DNA of 64,000 nucleotides from Rhodanobacter denitrificans (GTDB lineage: Bacteria > Pseudomonadota > Gammaproteobacteria > Xanthomonadales > Rhodanobacteraceae), in NCBI RefSeq assembly GCF_000230695.2, contig NC_020541.1:2976001-3040000 (forward strand), written 5' to 3'. This document shows positions 40,778 through 49,501 of the stretch, one piece after another; position 1 is the first letter of the stretch, and each line of letters starts with the position of its first letter. The notes below the pieces were generated by a model. That model saw only the letters and a program-made list of their open reading frames with translations, did no database searches and was not told the DNA's origin. The translations under genes were made by a program, and so were the position numbers.

Positions 40778-41452
40778 ATGACGACGCTGCAGGCCGCCAT
40801 CCTGGTCACCCTCAAGCTTGCCGGGCTGACTACGCTGATCCTGCTGCTGCTGGGCATGCCGCTGGCCTGGTGGTTGGCGCGCAGCCGTTCGCGCTGGCGC
40901 ATGCCGGTCGGGGCGCTGGTTGCCCTGCCGATGGTGCTGCCGCCCACCGTGCTGGGCTTCTACCTGTTGCTGGGGATGGGGCCGGACGGACCGCTTGGCC
41001 AGCTCACCACGGCACTGGGGCTGGGCACGCTGGCGTTCACTTTCCAGGGGCTGCTGCTTGCCTCGGTGCTGTATTCGCTGCCGTTCGTGGTGCATCCGCT
41101 GCAGTCCGGCTTCGCCGCGATCGAGGCGAGCGTGCTGGAGGCCGCCGCCACGCTGCGCGCGTCGCCGTTCGACCGTTTCATCAGCGTGGTGCTGCCGCTG
41201 TCGAAACCGGCGCTGGTCACCGCCACGCTGTTCGGCTTCGCCCACACGGTGGGCGAGTTCGGCGTGGTGCTGATGGTGGGCGGCAACATCGATGGCCAGA
41301 CGCGGGTGCTGTCGGTATTGCTGTACGACCAGGTCGAGGCCATGGCCTACGCCGACGCCCACCGGCTGGCGGCCGGGCTGCTGGCGTTCTCCTTCGGCAT
41401 GCTGCTGGTGGTGCAGTGGCTGGGCCGGCGGACGGCGCTCGCGCATGACTGA
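40778..41452 (+). CDS. modB: Molybdate ABC transporter permease
   Basis: A 224-residue inner-membrane permease with five to six helices. Segments MVLPPTVLGFYLLLGMGPDG and EAAATLRASPFDRFISVVLP (the EAA coupling loop), then ATLFGFAHTVGEFGVVLMVG, match ModB. It forms the channel with ModC as the ATPase. It overlaps modC by 8 nt. Confidence 0.95.
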   Translation: MTTLQAAILVTLKLAGLTTLILLLLGMPLAWWLARSRSRWRMPVGALVALPMVLPPTVLGFYLLLGMGPDGPLGQLTTALGLGTLAFTFQGLLLASVLYSLPFVVHPLQSGFAAIEASVLEAAATLRASPFDRFISVVLPLSKPALVTATLFGFAHTVGEFGVVLMVGGNIDGQTRVLSVLLYDQVEAMAYADAHRLAAGLLAFSFGMLLVVQWLGRRTALAHD

Positions 41453-42518
41453 GCCGGCCCCGGGCATCGAGCTGCGCCTGCAGCTGCGGCGCACGAATTT
41501 CGCGCTGGACGTGGCGCTGTCGCTGCCCGCGCAGGGCGTCGCCGTGGTGTTCGGCCCCTCCGGCAGCGGCAAGAGCACCCTGCTGCGCGCGATTGCCGGC
41601 CTCGAGCCGGCGGCTCGCGGCGAGCTGCGCATCGGCGGGGAGACCTGGCAGGACGCGCACGTCCGCCTGCCGCCGCACCGGCGCCGGGCGGGCGTAGTGT
41701 TCCAGCATGCGGCGCTGCTGCCGCACCTGTCGGTGCACGACAACCTGCGCTACGGCTGGCGGCGTGCCGGCGCGCCAACCAGCGTCATGCAGGAGTGGAT
41801 CGACAAGCTGGCGCTGGGGCCGCTGCTGGCGCGGCCGCCGGCCACGCTGTCCGGCGGCGAGCGGCAGCGCGTGGCGCTCGGCCGCGCACTGGTGTGCCAG
41901 CCGCGCTGGCTGCTGCTGGACGAGCCGCTGAGCGCGCTCGACGCCGAGCGGCGCGCCGAGATCCTGCCGTACCTGGAAGCGATCCGGCGCGAGACGCGCA
42001 TCCCCCTGCTGTACGTCACCCATGCGGTGGAAGAAGCCACGCGCCTGGCCGACCACCTGGTGCTGCTCGAAGCCGGCCGGGTGCGTATCGCCGGCCCGGC
42101 GCTGGAAGTGCTGAACCGCTCCGACCTGCCGTTGGCGCTGCGCGATGACGCTGCCAGCGTGATCGAGGCCAGCGTGCTCGGCCACGACGGACACGGCCTG
42201 CTGCGGCTGGACACGCCCGCCGGTACGCTGCACGCCCACGGCCCCGCCCACCCCGCCGGCACCCGCGTGCGCCTGCGCGTGCAGGCGCGCGACGTCAGCG
42301 TCGCACTGAGCGCGCACGCCGACACCAGCGTGCTGAACATCGTCCCGGCCGTGCTGCAAGCGCTGTCGCCGCTGCCCAACGGGCAGCTCCAGTTGCAGCT
42401 GCAGGCCGGTGGCCTCCCCTTGCTGGCGCGCGTCTCCCACCAGTCGGCGCTGCGCCTGCAGTTGCGCGAGGGCCTGGCCGTGTGGGCGCAGATCAAGTCG
42501 GTAGCGCTGCTGGTCTGA
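41445..42518 (+). CDS. modC: Molybdate ABC transporter ATP-binding protein
   Basis: A 357-residue ATPase with start ATG 41445 inside the modB end. Walker A GPSGSGKST at about residues 37-45, ABC signature LSGGERQRVALGRA near 133, Walker B LLLDEPLSALDAE near 156, and H-loop YVTHAVEEATRL. Residues from about 285 form a Mop/TOBE domain (VLNIVPAVLQALSPLPNGQL) that binds molybdate. It drives uptake. Confidence 0.95.
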   Translation: MTEPAPGIELRLQLRRTNFALDVALSLPAQGVAVVFGPSGSGKSTLLRAIAGLEPAARGELRIGGETWQDAHVRLPPHRRRAGVVFQHAALLPHLSVHDNLRYGWRRAGAPTSVMQEWIDKLALGPLLARPPATLSGGERQRVALGRALVCQPRWLLLDEPLSALDAERRAEILPYLEAIRRETRIPLLYVTHAVEEATRLADHLVLLEAGRVRIAGPALEVLNRSDLPLALRDDAASVIEASVLGHDGHGLLRLDTPAGTLHAHGPAHPAGTRVRLRVQARDVSVALSAHADTSVLNIVPAVLQALSPLPNGQLQLQLQAGGLPLLARVSHQSALRLQLREGLAVWAQIKSVALLV

Positions 42519-42527
42519 AACGCGCCG

Positions 42528-42565
42528 CGGCATGGCCCGGCACCGGACCCGGCCCGGCCATGCCG
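42528..42565 (+). terminator. Possible hairpin terminator after modC
   Basis: A 10-bp perfect stem (CGGCATGGCC / GGCCATGCCG) with an 18-nt GC-rich loop starts about 10 nt after the modC stop. No T-run follows, so it may simply stabilise the message end. Confidence 0.4.
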
Positions 42566-42584
42566 GCAGCCTTCGCCGGGCGGG

Positions 42585-42626
42585 TTGACTGCAATCAACT
42601 TGCGCCCGTCCCGACCACCCTAATCT
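42585..42626 (+). promoter_or_regulatory. Class II FNR-type promoter of the TDT-family gene
   Basis: TTGAC-TGCA-ATCAA at 42585-42598 is followed by TAATCT at 42621-42626 after exactly 22 nt, the best-formed of these promoters. The start would be near 42633, about 138 nt before ATG 42771. Confidence 0.8.
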
Positions 42627-42770
42627 GTCCGCAGGCACGGACGCACACCTGCCGTCGAGGGAGCCGCCCCGTGCCGTGATTCGCATCCATCCCGCCACCG
42701 ACCACGGAGGCGGGACCGTGATTTCCCGCCGTCCATTCCGGCTACGCCGGCGACCATCGAGAAACGCCAC

Positions 42771-43832
42771 ATGCAGCAGGCATCGCGCTTCCCCCCTTCC
42801 GCCCTGGCAGGACTCTCGCCGGCCTACTTCGGCATGGTCATGGCCACCGGCATCGTCTCCATCGGCGCCTGGCGGCTGGGCCTGCCGCGGCTGGCCTGGG
42901 GCCTGTTCGCCATCAATGCCGGCGTCTATGCATTGCTCTGGCTGCTCTACGCCTTGCGCCTGGCGCGCTATCCGCAACGATTCCTCGGCGACCTGACCGA
43001 CCACCTGAGCGGGCCGGGCTTCTTCACCATGGTGGCCGCCTCCAGCATCCTGGGCTGCCAGTTCCTGCTGCTGGCCGGCAGTGTCCGCGGCGGCCTGCTG
43101 CTGTGGGGCGTGGCGATCGTGCTGTGGCTGGCGCTGACCTACACGGTGTTCACCGCCTTCACCGTCAAGGAAGGCAAACCCACGCTGGACCGCGGCATCA
43201 GCGGCGGCTGGCTGCTGGCAGTGGTGGCGACCCAGTCGATCGCGGTGCTGAGCGCCCTGCTCGCCGCGCACGCGGCGCAGCCGTACAAGCTGGAGCTGAA
43301 CTTCTTCGCGCTGTCGATGTGGCTGTGGGGCGGCATGCTGTACATCTGGATGATGTCGCTGATCTTCTACCGCTACACGTTCTTCGAGTTCTCGCCGGCC
43401 GACCTGTCGCCGCCGTACTGGATCAACATGGGCGCGATGGCCATTTCCACCCTGGCCGGTTCGCTGCTCAGCATCAATGCGGTGGATGCGCCCTACCTGC
43501 TGTCGCTGCAACCCTTCATCAAGGGTTTCACGGTGTTCTACTGGGCCACCGGCACCTGGTGGATCCCGATGCTGCTGGTGCTCGGCGTGTGGCGCCATGT
43601 CTACAGGCGCTTTCCGCTGCACTACGACCCGCTGTACTGGGGCGCGGTGTTCCCGCTGGGCATGTACGCCACCAGCACGCTGGAAATGGCCAAGGCGATG
43701 GGCTTCGGTTTCCTCGGCTTCCTGCCGAAGCTGTTTTTCGCGATTGCACTGGTTGCATGGCTCGGCGCGTTCGCTGGCGTCGCGCACAACCTGTGGCGCC
43801 TCGCGCACGGTTCGCGCGCGCCGTCAACGTGA
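42771..43832 (+). CDS. TDT-family membrane transporter (TehA/SLAC1-like)
   Basis: A 353-residue membrane protein with about ten helices. The start FPPSALAGLSPAYFGMVMAT then GIVSIGAWRLG, and FALSMWLWGGMLYIWMMSL, resemble the tellurite-resistance/dicarboxylate transporter family, which includes anion channels of the SLAC1 type. It shares a class II FNR promoter region and precedes narK2 by 123 nt, so export or channel transport of an anion linked to nitrate respiration is plausible. The exact ion is unknown. Confidence 0.8.
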   Translation: MQQASRFPPSALAGLSPAYFGMVMATGIVSIGAWRLGLPRLAWGLFAINAGVYALLWLLYALRLARYPQRFLGDLTDHLSGPGFFTMVAASSILGCQFLLLAGSVRGGLLLWGVAIVLWLALTYTVFTAFTVKEGKPTLDRGISGGWLLAVVATQSIAVLSALLAAHAAQPYKLELNFFALSMWLWGGMLYIWMMSLIFYRYTFFEFSPADLSPPYWINMGAMAISTLAGSLLSINAVDAPYLLSLQPFIKGFTVFYWATGTWWIPMLLVLGVWRHVYRRFPLHYDPLYWGAVFPLGMYATSTLEMAKAMGFGFLGFLPKLFFAIALVAWLGAFAGVAHNLWRLAHGSRAPST

Positions 43833-43955
43833 CCGCTTCGTCCGGTTTGCCCGATGACGCACCACACCGACTCCACGATCCACGTCAGACACAGGCAGGA
43901 AGCCCCCACGCTCAGCCTCGCCGGCTGATTCCCACGAGACGACCCGAGGACCACC

Positions 43956-45611
43956 ATGAACACGAAATCAGGCCCTGGCGCTGCGCCACCAACGCACTCA
44001 AGCGGCGCGGACATCGACGACTGGCGCCCGGAGGATCCCGCGTTCTGGGAGACGACCGGCAAGCGGATCGCCTACCGCAACCTGTGGATCTCGATCCCCG
44101 CCCTGCTGTGCGGCTTCGCGATCTGGGGCATGTGGGGCATCATCACGGTGCAGATGCTCAATCTCGGCTTTCCGTTCACGCAAGCCGAGCTCTTCACCCT
44201 GACCGCGATCGCCGGCATTGCCGGCGCCACGATGCGCATCCCGGCATCGTTCCTGATCCGCCTCGCGGGCGGACGCAACACGATCTTCCTGACCACGGCG
44301 ATGCTGCTGGCGCCGGCCATCGGCACCGGCATCGTGCTGCAGCACAAGGACTGGCCACTGTGGGCCTTCCAGCTGATGGCGTTGTGGTGCGGCGTCGGTG
44401 GCGGCAACTTCGCCTCATCGATGTCCAACATCAGCGGCTTTTTTCCCAAGCGGTTGCAGGGCACGGCGCTCGGCCTCAATGCGGGACTCGGCAACTTCGG
44501 CGTGACGACGATGCAGATCGTCATTCCACTCGTGATGACGGTGAGCATCTTCGGCGCCCTCGGCGGCAACCCCGAGACCCTGCTCAAGGAAAGCGGCTGG
44601 ATCTTCGGCAAGATCCCGGCCGGCACGCCGACCTGGATACAGAACTCCGGCTTCGCCTGGGCGCTGTCGCTGGTGCCGCTGTCGATCCTGTGCTGGTTCG
44701 GCATGAACAACCTGAAGACGATCTCGCCCGCCACCGGCAACCCGCTGGTCGCGTTCTCGAAGATCACCTATCTGTACACGCTCGCGTTCGTGCCGTCGAT
44801 TTTCATGCTCTGGCTGTACCTGCCGGCGCCGACCGGCCTGGGGGTGCTCAACGTCTGGGTCGCGATCCCGCTTGACATCATCCTGATGCTGACGGTGATG
44901 AAGCTCGCCGCCTTCGGCCCGATGAAGGAGGGCGTGACCAAGCAGTTCGAGATTTTCCGCAACAGGCACACCTGGGCGATGACGATCCTCTACATCGTCA
45001 CCTTCGGCTCGTTCATCGGCTTCTCGATGGCGCTGCCGCTGTCGATGAAGGTGATCTTCGACGTCATCCACGTGCCCGACGCGAACGGCGTGATGACCCA
45101 CACGCAACCGAATCCGAACGGGTTGCCGGTGCTTGCCTACGCATGGATCGGCCCCTTCGTCGGTGCGTTGACGCGCCCGATCGGTGGCTGGATCTCGGAC
45201 AAGATCGGCGGCTCGATCGTCACCCAGTGGGTCTCCGTGGTGATGGTCGTCGTCTCGGTGGCGGCCGGCTACGTGATGATGAAGGCCTACCACTCGGCGA
45301 CGCCCGAGGATTACTTCTTCACCTTCCTCGCGCTCTTCGTCCTGCTGTTCGCCGCCACCGGTGTCGGCAACGGCTCGACCTTCCGCACCATCGGCGCGAT
45401 CTTCGACCGTCAGCAGGCCGGTCCGGTGCTGGGCTGGACCTCAGCCGTCGCCGCCTACGGCGCGTTTGCCGCGCCGGTCGTCATCGGGGAGCAGATCAAA
45501 CTCGGGACACCCGAGATGGCGATGTACGGCTTCGCGGCGTTCTATGCCCTGTGCCTGTTGCTCAACTGGTGGTTCTACCTGCGCAAGAACGCATACGTGA
45601 AGAATCCTTGA
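43956..45611 (+). CDS. narK2: Nitrate/nitrite transporter, NarK2-like
   Basis: A 551-residue MFS protein with an N-terminal acidic extension. Family signature GGGNFASSMSNISGFFPKRL then QGTALGLNAGLGNFGVTTMQ near residues 148-188 is the NarK nitrate signature, and GNGSTFRTIGAIF is the second one. It should move nitrate in or exchange nitrate for nitrite. Its length exceeds NarK1 and several loops between helices are longer. It converges on narK1, with a long hairpin between. Confidence 0.92.
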   Translation: MNTKSGPGAAPPTHSSGADIDDWRPEDPAFWETTGKRIAYRNLWISIPALLCGFAIWGMWGIITVQMLNLGFPFTQAELFTLTAIAGIAGATMRIPASFLIRLAGGRNTIFLTTAMLLAPAIGTGIVLQHKDWPLWAFQLMALWCGVGGGNFASSMSNISGFFPKRLQGTALGLNAGLGNFGVTTMQIVIPLVMTVSIFGALGGNPETLLKESGWIFGKIPAGTPTWIQNSGFAWALSLVPLSILCWFGMNNLKTISPATGNPLVAFSKITYLYTLAFVPSIFMLWLYLPAPTGLGVLNVWVAIPLDIILMLTVMKLAAFGPMKEGVTKQFEIFRNRHTWAMTILYIVTFGSFIGFSMALPLSMKVIFDVIHVPDANGVMTHTQPNPNGLPVLAYAWIGPFVGALTRPIGGWISDKIGGSIVTQWVSVVMVVVSVAAGYVMMKAYHSATPEDYFFTFLALFVLLFAATGVGNGSTFRTIGAIFDRQQAGPVLGWTSAVAAYGAFAAPVVIGEQIKLGTPEMAMYGFAAFYALCLLLNWWFYLRKNAYVKNP

Positions 45612-45613
45612 TC

Positions 45614-45653
45614 GCAAGCGGCGGGCCGGGCAGGCGCGGCCCGCCGTGCTTGC
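45614..45653. terminator. Hairpin between convergent narK2 and narK1 genes
   Basis: GCAAGC-GGCGGGCC then GGCCCGCC-GT-GCTTGC form a stem of 14 pairs with a 2-nt bulge and 10-nt loop, starting 3 nt after the narK2 stop. No T-run is present on either side. Confidence 0.5.
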
Positions 45654-45792
45654 CGGCGTTGCGCACACCCTGCCGTGCGGCGCACTCCGTCCGCATGCAC
45701 CTTCGACGTGACGGCGTGGTCGGGTATCCGCCCGCGCGGCATGGGCGCCACCCACGGTTCCGGCGCAAGCGCGCTCCGCAGCCATCAGTTGC

Positions 45793-47115
45793 TCATCGGT
45801 CCCGCGACAGAGCCACGGCATCCATGACCTCCGGCAGATCCGTCTCGCCGCCAATCTGCGGGAAGTGCCTGCGCTCCATGCGCCGAATCGCGAAGTGCAT
45901 CCACGCCAGCGAAGCGGCCACCAGGACGAACAGCAGCATGAAACAGCTGGTCCACACGCCCACGACGTCGTTCAACACACCGAACGCGATCGGCAGGATG
46001 AAACCGCCCAGTCCGCCGATCATGCCGACCACACCGCCCACCGAGCCGACGTGCCGGGGGTAATAGACCGGGATGTGCTTGTATACCGCCGCCTTGCCCA
46101 ATGACATGAAGAAACCCAGCACGAACACCAGCACCGTGAACGGCACCACGCCGATCGCCAGGTGCAGGCTGATGTCGCCCGTGATGCCCTTCACGACATA
46201 GTGGGTGTCCGGATAGGCGAGCAGGAAGGTGCAGATGGCGGAGACGCCGAAGGTCCAGTACATCACCTTGCGCGCACCGATGCGATCGGACAGCACCCCG
46301 CCAACGATGCGGAACAGGCTGGCCGGAATCGAATAGCAGGCACCAAGAATGCCGGCGGTCCTCACGTCCAGCTTGTAGACCCCGGTGAGGAAGTGCGGCA
46401 GCCATAAGGCCAGCGCCACGAAGCCGCCGAAGACGAAGAAATAGTAGAGCGAAAAACGCCACACCTGCAGGTTGCGAAGCGGCATCATCTGTTCGCGGAA
46501 CGACATTGGCTTGGTGCCGGACTTGCGCCGCTGCGCCAGCGAAGGGTCCTCCTGACTGAACAGGTAGAACAGCGCGGCGGTCAGCGCCAGAGCGATCGCC
46601 CAGATCTTGCTGACCAGGATCCAGCCCGAGGCAACCATCACCATCGGTGCCAGCAGCTTGGTGACCGCGGCGCCGACGTTGCCCGCACCGAAGATACCCA
46701 GCGCCGTGCCCTGCCGGTTCGTCGGGAACCACTTCGACACGTAGGCCACCCCGACCGAGAACGCGCCGCCGGCAATGCCGACGAATAGCGCGGCGACCAG
46801 AAACTGTGGATAGGTGTGCGCGTAGCCCAGCATCCAGGTGGCCATGGCCGCGCACAGCATCACCGCGGCGAACACGCGGCGACCGCCGTACTGGTCGGCC
46901 CAGATGCCGAGCAGCAGGCGGATCAGCGATCCGGTGAGGATCGGCGTGGCGATCAGCAGGCCGAACTGGGTTTCATTGAGGCCGAGTTGCTGCTTGATCT
47001 GGATGCCGATGATGGAAAATATCGTCCACACCGCGAAACACACGGTGAAGGCGAAGGTGCTGAGCCACATGGCGCGCTGCTGCTCGCCACGGGACACGAT
47101 GTTCGGCTCATGCAT
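45793..47115 (-). CDS. narK1: Nitrate/nitrite antiporter, NarK1-like
   Basis: A 440-residue MFS protein of about 12 helices. The nitrate signature GIAGGAFSVGVAYVSKWFPT then QGTALGIFGAGNVGAAVTK and VVGMIGGLGGFILP near the C-terminus identify NarK. It is the last gene of the minus-strand narGHJI-ppiC operon, 87 nt after ppiC, so it likely exchanges nitrate and nitrite for the NarG reaction. It is the shorter of two NarK proteins here; in Pseudomonas the two NarK types have different ion coupling. Confidence 0.93.
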   Translation of the reverse strand: MHEPNIVSRGEQQRAMWLSTFAFTVCFAVWTIFSIIGIQIKQQLGLNETQFGLLIATPILTGSLIRLLLGIWADQYGGRRVFAAVMLCAAMATWMLGYAHTYPQFLVAALFVGIAGGAFSVGVAYVSKWFPTNRQGTALGIFGAGNVGAAVTKLLAPMVMVASGWILVSKIWAIALALTAALFYLFSQEDPSLAQRRKSGTKPMSFREQMMPLRNLQVWRFSLYYFFVFGGFVALALWLPHFLTGVYKLDVRTAGILGACYSIPASLFRIVGGVLSDRIGARKVMYWTFGVSAICTFLLAYPDTHYVVKGITGDISLHLAIGVVPFTVLVFVLGFFMSLGKAAVYKHIPVYYPRHVGSVGGVVGMIGGLGGFILPIAFGVLNDVVGVWTSCFMLLFVLVAASLAWMHFAIRRMERRHFPQIGGETDLPEVMDAVALSRDR

Positions 47116-47202
47116 GCTGGTGCATCCGGTAGATGTGAGGCGTTGAGGGCCGGTCCACGGGAAGGCCGGCTGTCGTCGTCGCGGAAACGTGCGACCGGCG
47201 CA

Positions 47203-48114
47203 TCAGGCGCTGGCCAGTGCCTCGATCGCATCCAGGCCGCGCACCGGGTAACGCTCCTGCAAGCCGAGCAGGTAGCGCTGCAGCTCGCGTTGACGCACCT
47301 GCAATTCCAGATAGTCGGAAATCCGCTCCCGGACCGCGTCGAACGCCTGCTCGGCGCCGGGCCGGATGCCATCGACGCTGACCACGTGGTAGCCCCAGCG
47401 CGACTCGACCGGGAACGCCGCCAGACCCTCGCGCAGGCGGAACACCTGGCGATCGAATTCGGGCGTGGCCTGGCCCCGCTGCAACCAGCCGAGTTCGCCG
47501 CCCTGCGTCTTCGACGGGCAGTCGGAATGGCGCATCGCGAAATCGGCAAACAGCACGGGGTTGATCTTCAGCTCGGCAATCAGGCGCTCGGCCTCGGTAC
47601 GGGCACGAATGCGGCCAGTGACGTCGTCGGCCGCCGCACCCAGCAGGATGTGCCGCACGCGGATCAAATCGGGCGCGCGGAACAGCTGGCGGTTCTGCTC
47701 GTAGTAGCGCCGGCAATCCTCTTCCGCAGGCACGCGATCCTCGATTTCGCGTTCCAGCAGCACGCGGATGCCGGCCTCCTCCGCGGTTTCCTGGCTGCCG
47801 GCCGGCATCTGGTCGGCCAGGCCGAGCCGCTGCACTTCGCGGCGCAACAGCTCGCGCACCACCAGCGCGCGGGCTGCAGCGGCGCGGGAGTGCGCCGGGG
47901 TCGGTGCACGATGGTGCTGCATCTCCTGCGCGATCTCGGCTTCACTGATTGCCTGCTCGGCCACGAACAGGTAGCACGGCGCCGGCTGGCCCAGTGTGCG
48001 CGGGCCCTCGCCCTTGCTGTCGTGCCGATGCTCGTGCGCCTCCTGCGTCACCGGCTTGGCCGAATCGATGATGGTCAGCGGGATGCCTCGCGCACCGGCT
48101 TTGCCCAGCGTCAT
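47203..48114 (-). CDS. PpiC-type peptidyl-prolyl isomerase (parvulin) in the nar operon
   Basis: A 303-residue protein with start ATG 48114, 2 nt after the narI stop. The parvulin domain spans about residues 155-265 (LIRVRHILLGAAADDVT, FADFAMRHSDCPSKTQGGEL, FPVESRWGYHVVSVDGIRPG). The N-terminal 60 residues are not a signal peptide, so it should act in the cytoplasm. Parvulins in nar operons of denitrifiers are presumed to help fold or mature the NarGHI complex, whose NarGH part is also cytoplasmic. That role is inference from position. Confidence 0.85.
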   Translation of the reverse strand: MTLGKAGARGIPLTIIDSAKPVTQEAHEHRHDSKGEGPRTLGQPAPCYLFVAEQAISEAEIAQEMQHHRAPTPAHSRAAAARALVVRELLRREVQRLGLADQMPAGSQETAEEAGIRVLLEREIEDRVPAEEDCRRYYEQNRQLFRAPDLIRVRHILLGAAADDVTGRIRARTEAERLIAELKINPVLFADFAMRHSDCPSKTQGGELGWLQRGQATPEFDRQVFRLREGLAAFPVESRWGYHVVSVDGIRPGAEQAFDAVRERISDYLELQVRQRELQRYLLGLQERYPVRGLDAIEALASA

Positions 48115-48116
48115 GC

Positions 48117-48821
48117 TCAGTCCCTCGCTCCGTAGCGCAACGTCGCCTGGCGCCGGCGCACCACCTGGTAGGGCCGCCACAGGTAGCTGACCGGGATGCT
48201 CCATACGTGCACCAGCCGCGTGAACGGCGCCACCAGGAACAGCGTCATGCCGAGGAAGATGTGCGCCTTGTAGACCCAGTCCACGCCGATCACGTAACTT
48301 GCCGCGCCCCAGCGGAAGGTGACGATGTGCTGCGCCCACTCGGCCAGCGCGATCATCACGCTGCCGTCCATGTGATGGCTGGAAAGCACGATGGTGTACA
48401 GGCCGAGCAGCAGCTGCAGCAGCAGCAGCACCAGGATCACGCTGTCGCCGACGGTGCCGGTGGCACGCACCCGCGGGTTGAACAGCCGGCGCGCCAAGAG
48501 GATCAGTAGACCCGCCAGGCAGATCACGCCGAACACGCCGCCGACCAGCATCGCCAGCAGCTGCTTCTGCGGTGCAGTGATGAAGATCGTGTACACCGAA
48601 TGCGGCGTCAGCAGGCCGACCAGATGGCCGCCGAGCACGACCAGGATGCCGACGTGGAACAGGTTGCTGCCCAGCCGCATGCCGCGACTGGACAGCAACT
48701 GGCTGGAGCCGGTGCGCCAGGTGTACATGGCACGATCGAAGCGCGCCCAGCTGCCGATGAAGAACACCGCCATGGCGATGTACGGGTACAACTGGAAGGC
48801 GAATTGGTCGAGATAGTTCAT
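48117..48821 (-). CDS. narI: Respiratory nitrate reductase gamma subunit
   Basis: A 234-residue five-helix membrane cytochrome b starting at ATG 48821, overlapping the narJ stop. Helices carry the heme histidines in LGSNLFHVGILVVLGGHLVG and VYKAHIFLGMTLFLVAPFTR, and VWSIPVSYLWRPYQ is the conserved ending. It takes electrons from quinol and passes them to NarH. Confidence 0.95.
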   Translation of the reverse strand: MNYLDQFAFQLYPYIAMAVFFIGSWARFDRAMYTWRTGSSQLLSSRGMRLGSNLFHVGILVVLGGHLVGLLTPHSVYTIFITAPQKQLLAMLVGGVFGVICLAGLLILLARRLFNPRVRATGTVGDSVILVLLLLQLLLGLYTIVLSSHHMDGSVMIALAEWAQHIVTFRWGAASYVIGVDWVYKAHIFLGMTLFLVAPFTRLVHVWSIPVSYLWRPYQVVRRRQATLRYGARD

Positions 48822-49501
48822 GGCTGCACCTGCGGGGCGGCAGTGGATGGCGAGGGCCGGAGTGTGTTCGGCCGGCAGCTGTCGTCAGGCGCCTCGGCGC
48901 CGAAACGGACCGCTTCCTCCTCCCACAACCGATCCATCGCCTCGGCGGTGTCGTCGCGTGCCTCCTCGCTGGCGCGCTGGCGCAGCACGGCCAGGTCGAC
49001 CTTGCCGTCGGCCAATTCCAGCAAAAGCTCGAACAGCACCTGGCTAGGGCTGCCGCGCTCGCCGGCACGCGCCGCGAGCATGCCGACGATGTGGCTGATG
49101 TGGCCGAGCCAGTCGCGCACCTCGGCCGGCGGGCGCTGCGCCAGGAATTCCAGCAGCAGCGGCAGGTAATCGGGCAGCTCCTTCGCGGCCAGTTCGAAGC
49201 CCTGCTTGCGGTAGGCTTCGATCAGGTCGACCATCGCCTGGCCGCGGTCGCGCGATTCGCCATGGATGTGCTCGAACAGCAGCAGGCTCATCGAGCGGCC
49301 GCGGTCGAAGGTCTGCAGCCAGGCGTCCTGCGCGGTCAACGGGTCGCTGTCGAGCAGGCCCTGCAGGAAGCCCGTCAGCGCCTTGCGCCGCGCCGCCGGC
49401 AACGCCGGGTCGGCGGCGGCGTCGAGCAGTTCGTCGCCATGCCGCCACAGCTCGTCGTCGGGGTAATCCAGCAGCACGCCGATCAGTTTCAGCAGGCTCA
49501 T
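48818..49501 (-). CDS. narJ: Nitrate reductase assembly chaperone
   Basis: A 227-residue protein with start ATG 49501, overlapping narH. The core is FDRGRSMSLLLFEHIHGESR, then DRGQAMVDLIEAYRKQGFEL and ELPDYLPLLLEFLAQRP, the NarJ/NarW signature. It holds NarGH until the molybdenum cofactor is inserted. Confidence 0.95.
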   Translation of the reverse strand: MSLLKLIGVLLDYPDDELWRHGDELLDAAADPALPAARRKALTGFLQGLLDSDPLTAQDAWLQTFDRGRSMSLLLFEHIHGESRDRGQAMVDLIEAYRKQGFELAAKELPDYLPLLLEFLAQRPPAEVRDWLGHISHIVGMLAARAGERGSPSQVLFELLLELADGKVDLAVLRQRASEEARDDTAEAMDRLWEEEAVRFGAEAPDDSCRPNTLRPSPSTAAPQVQP

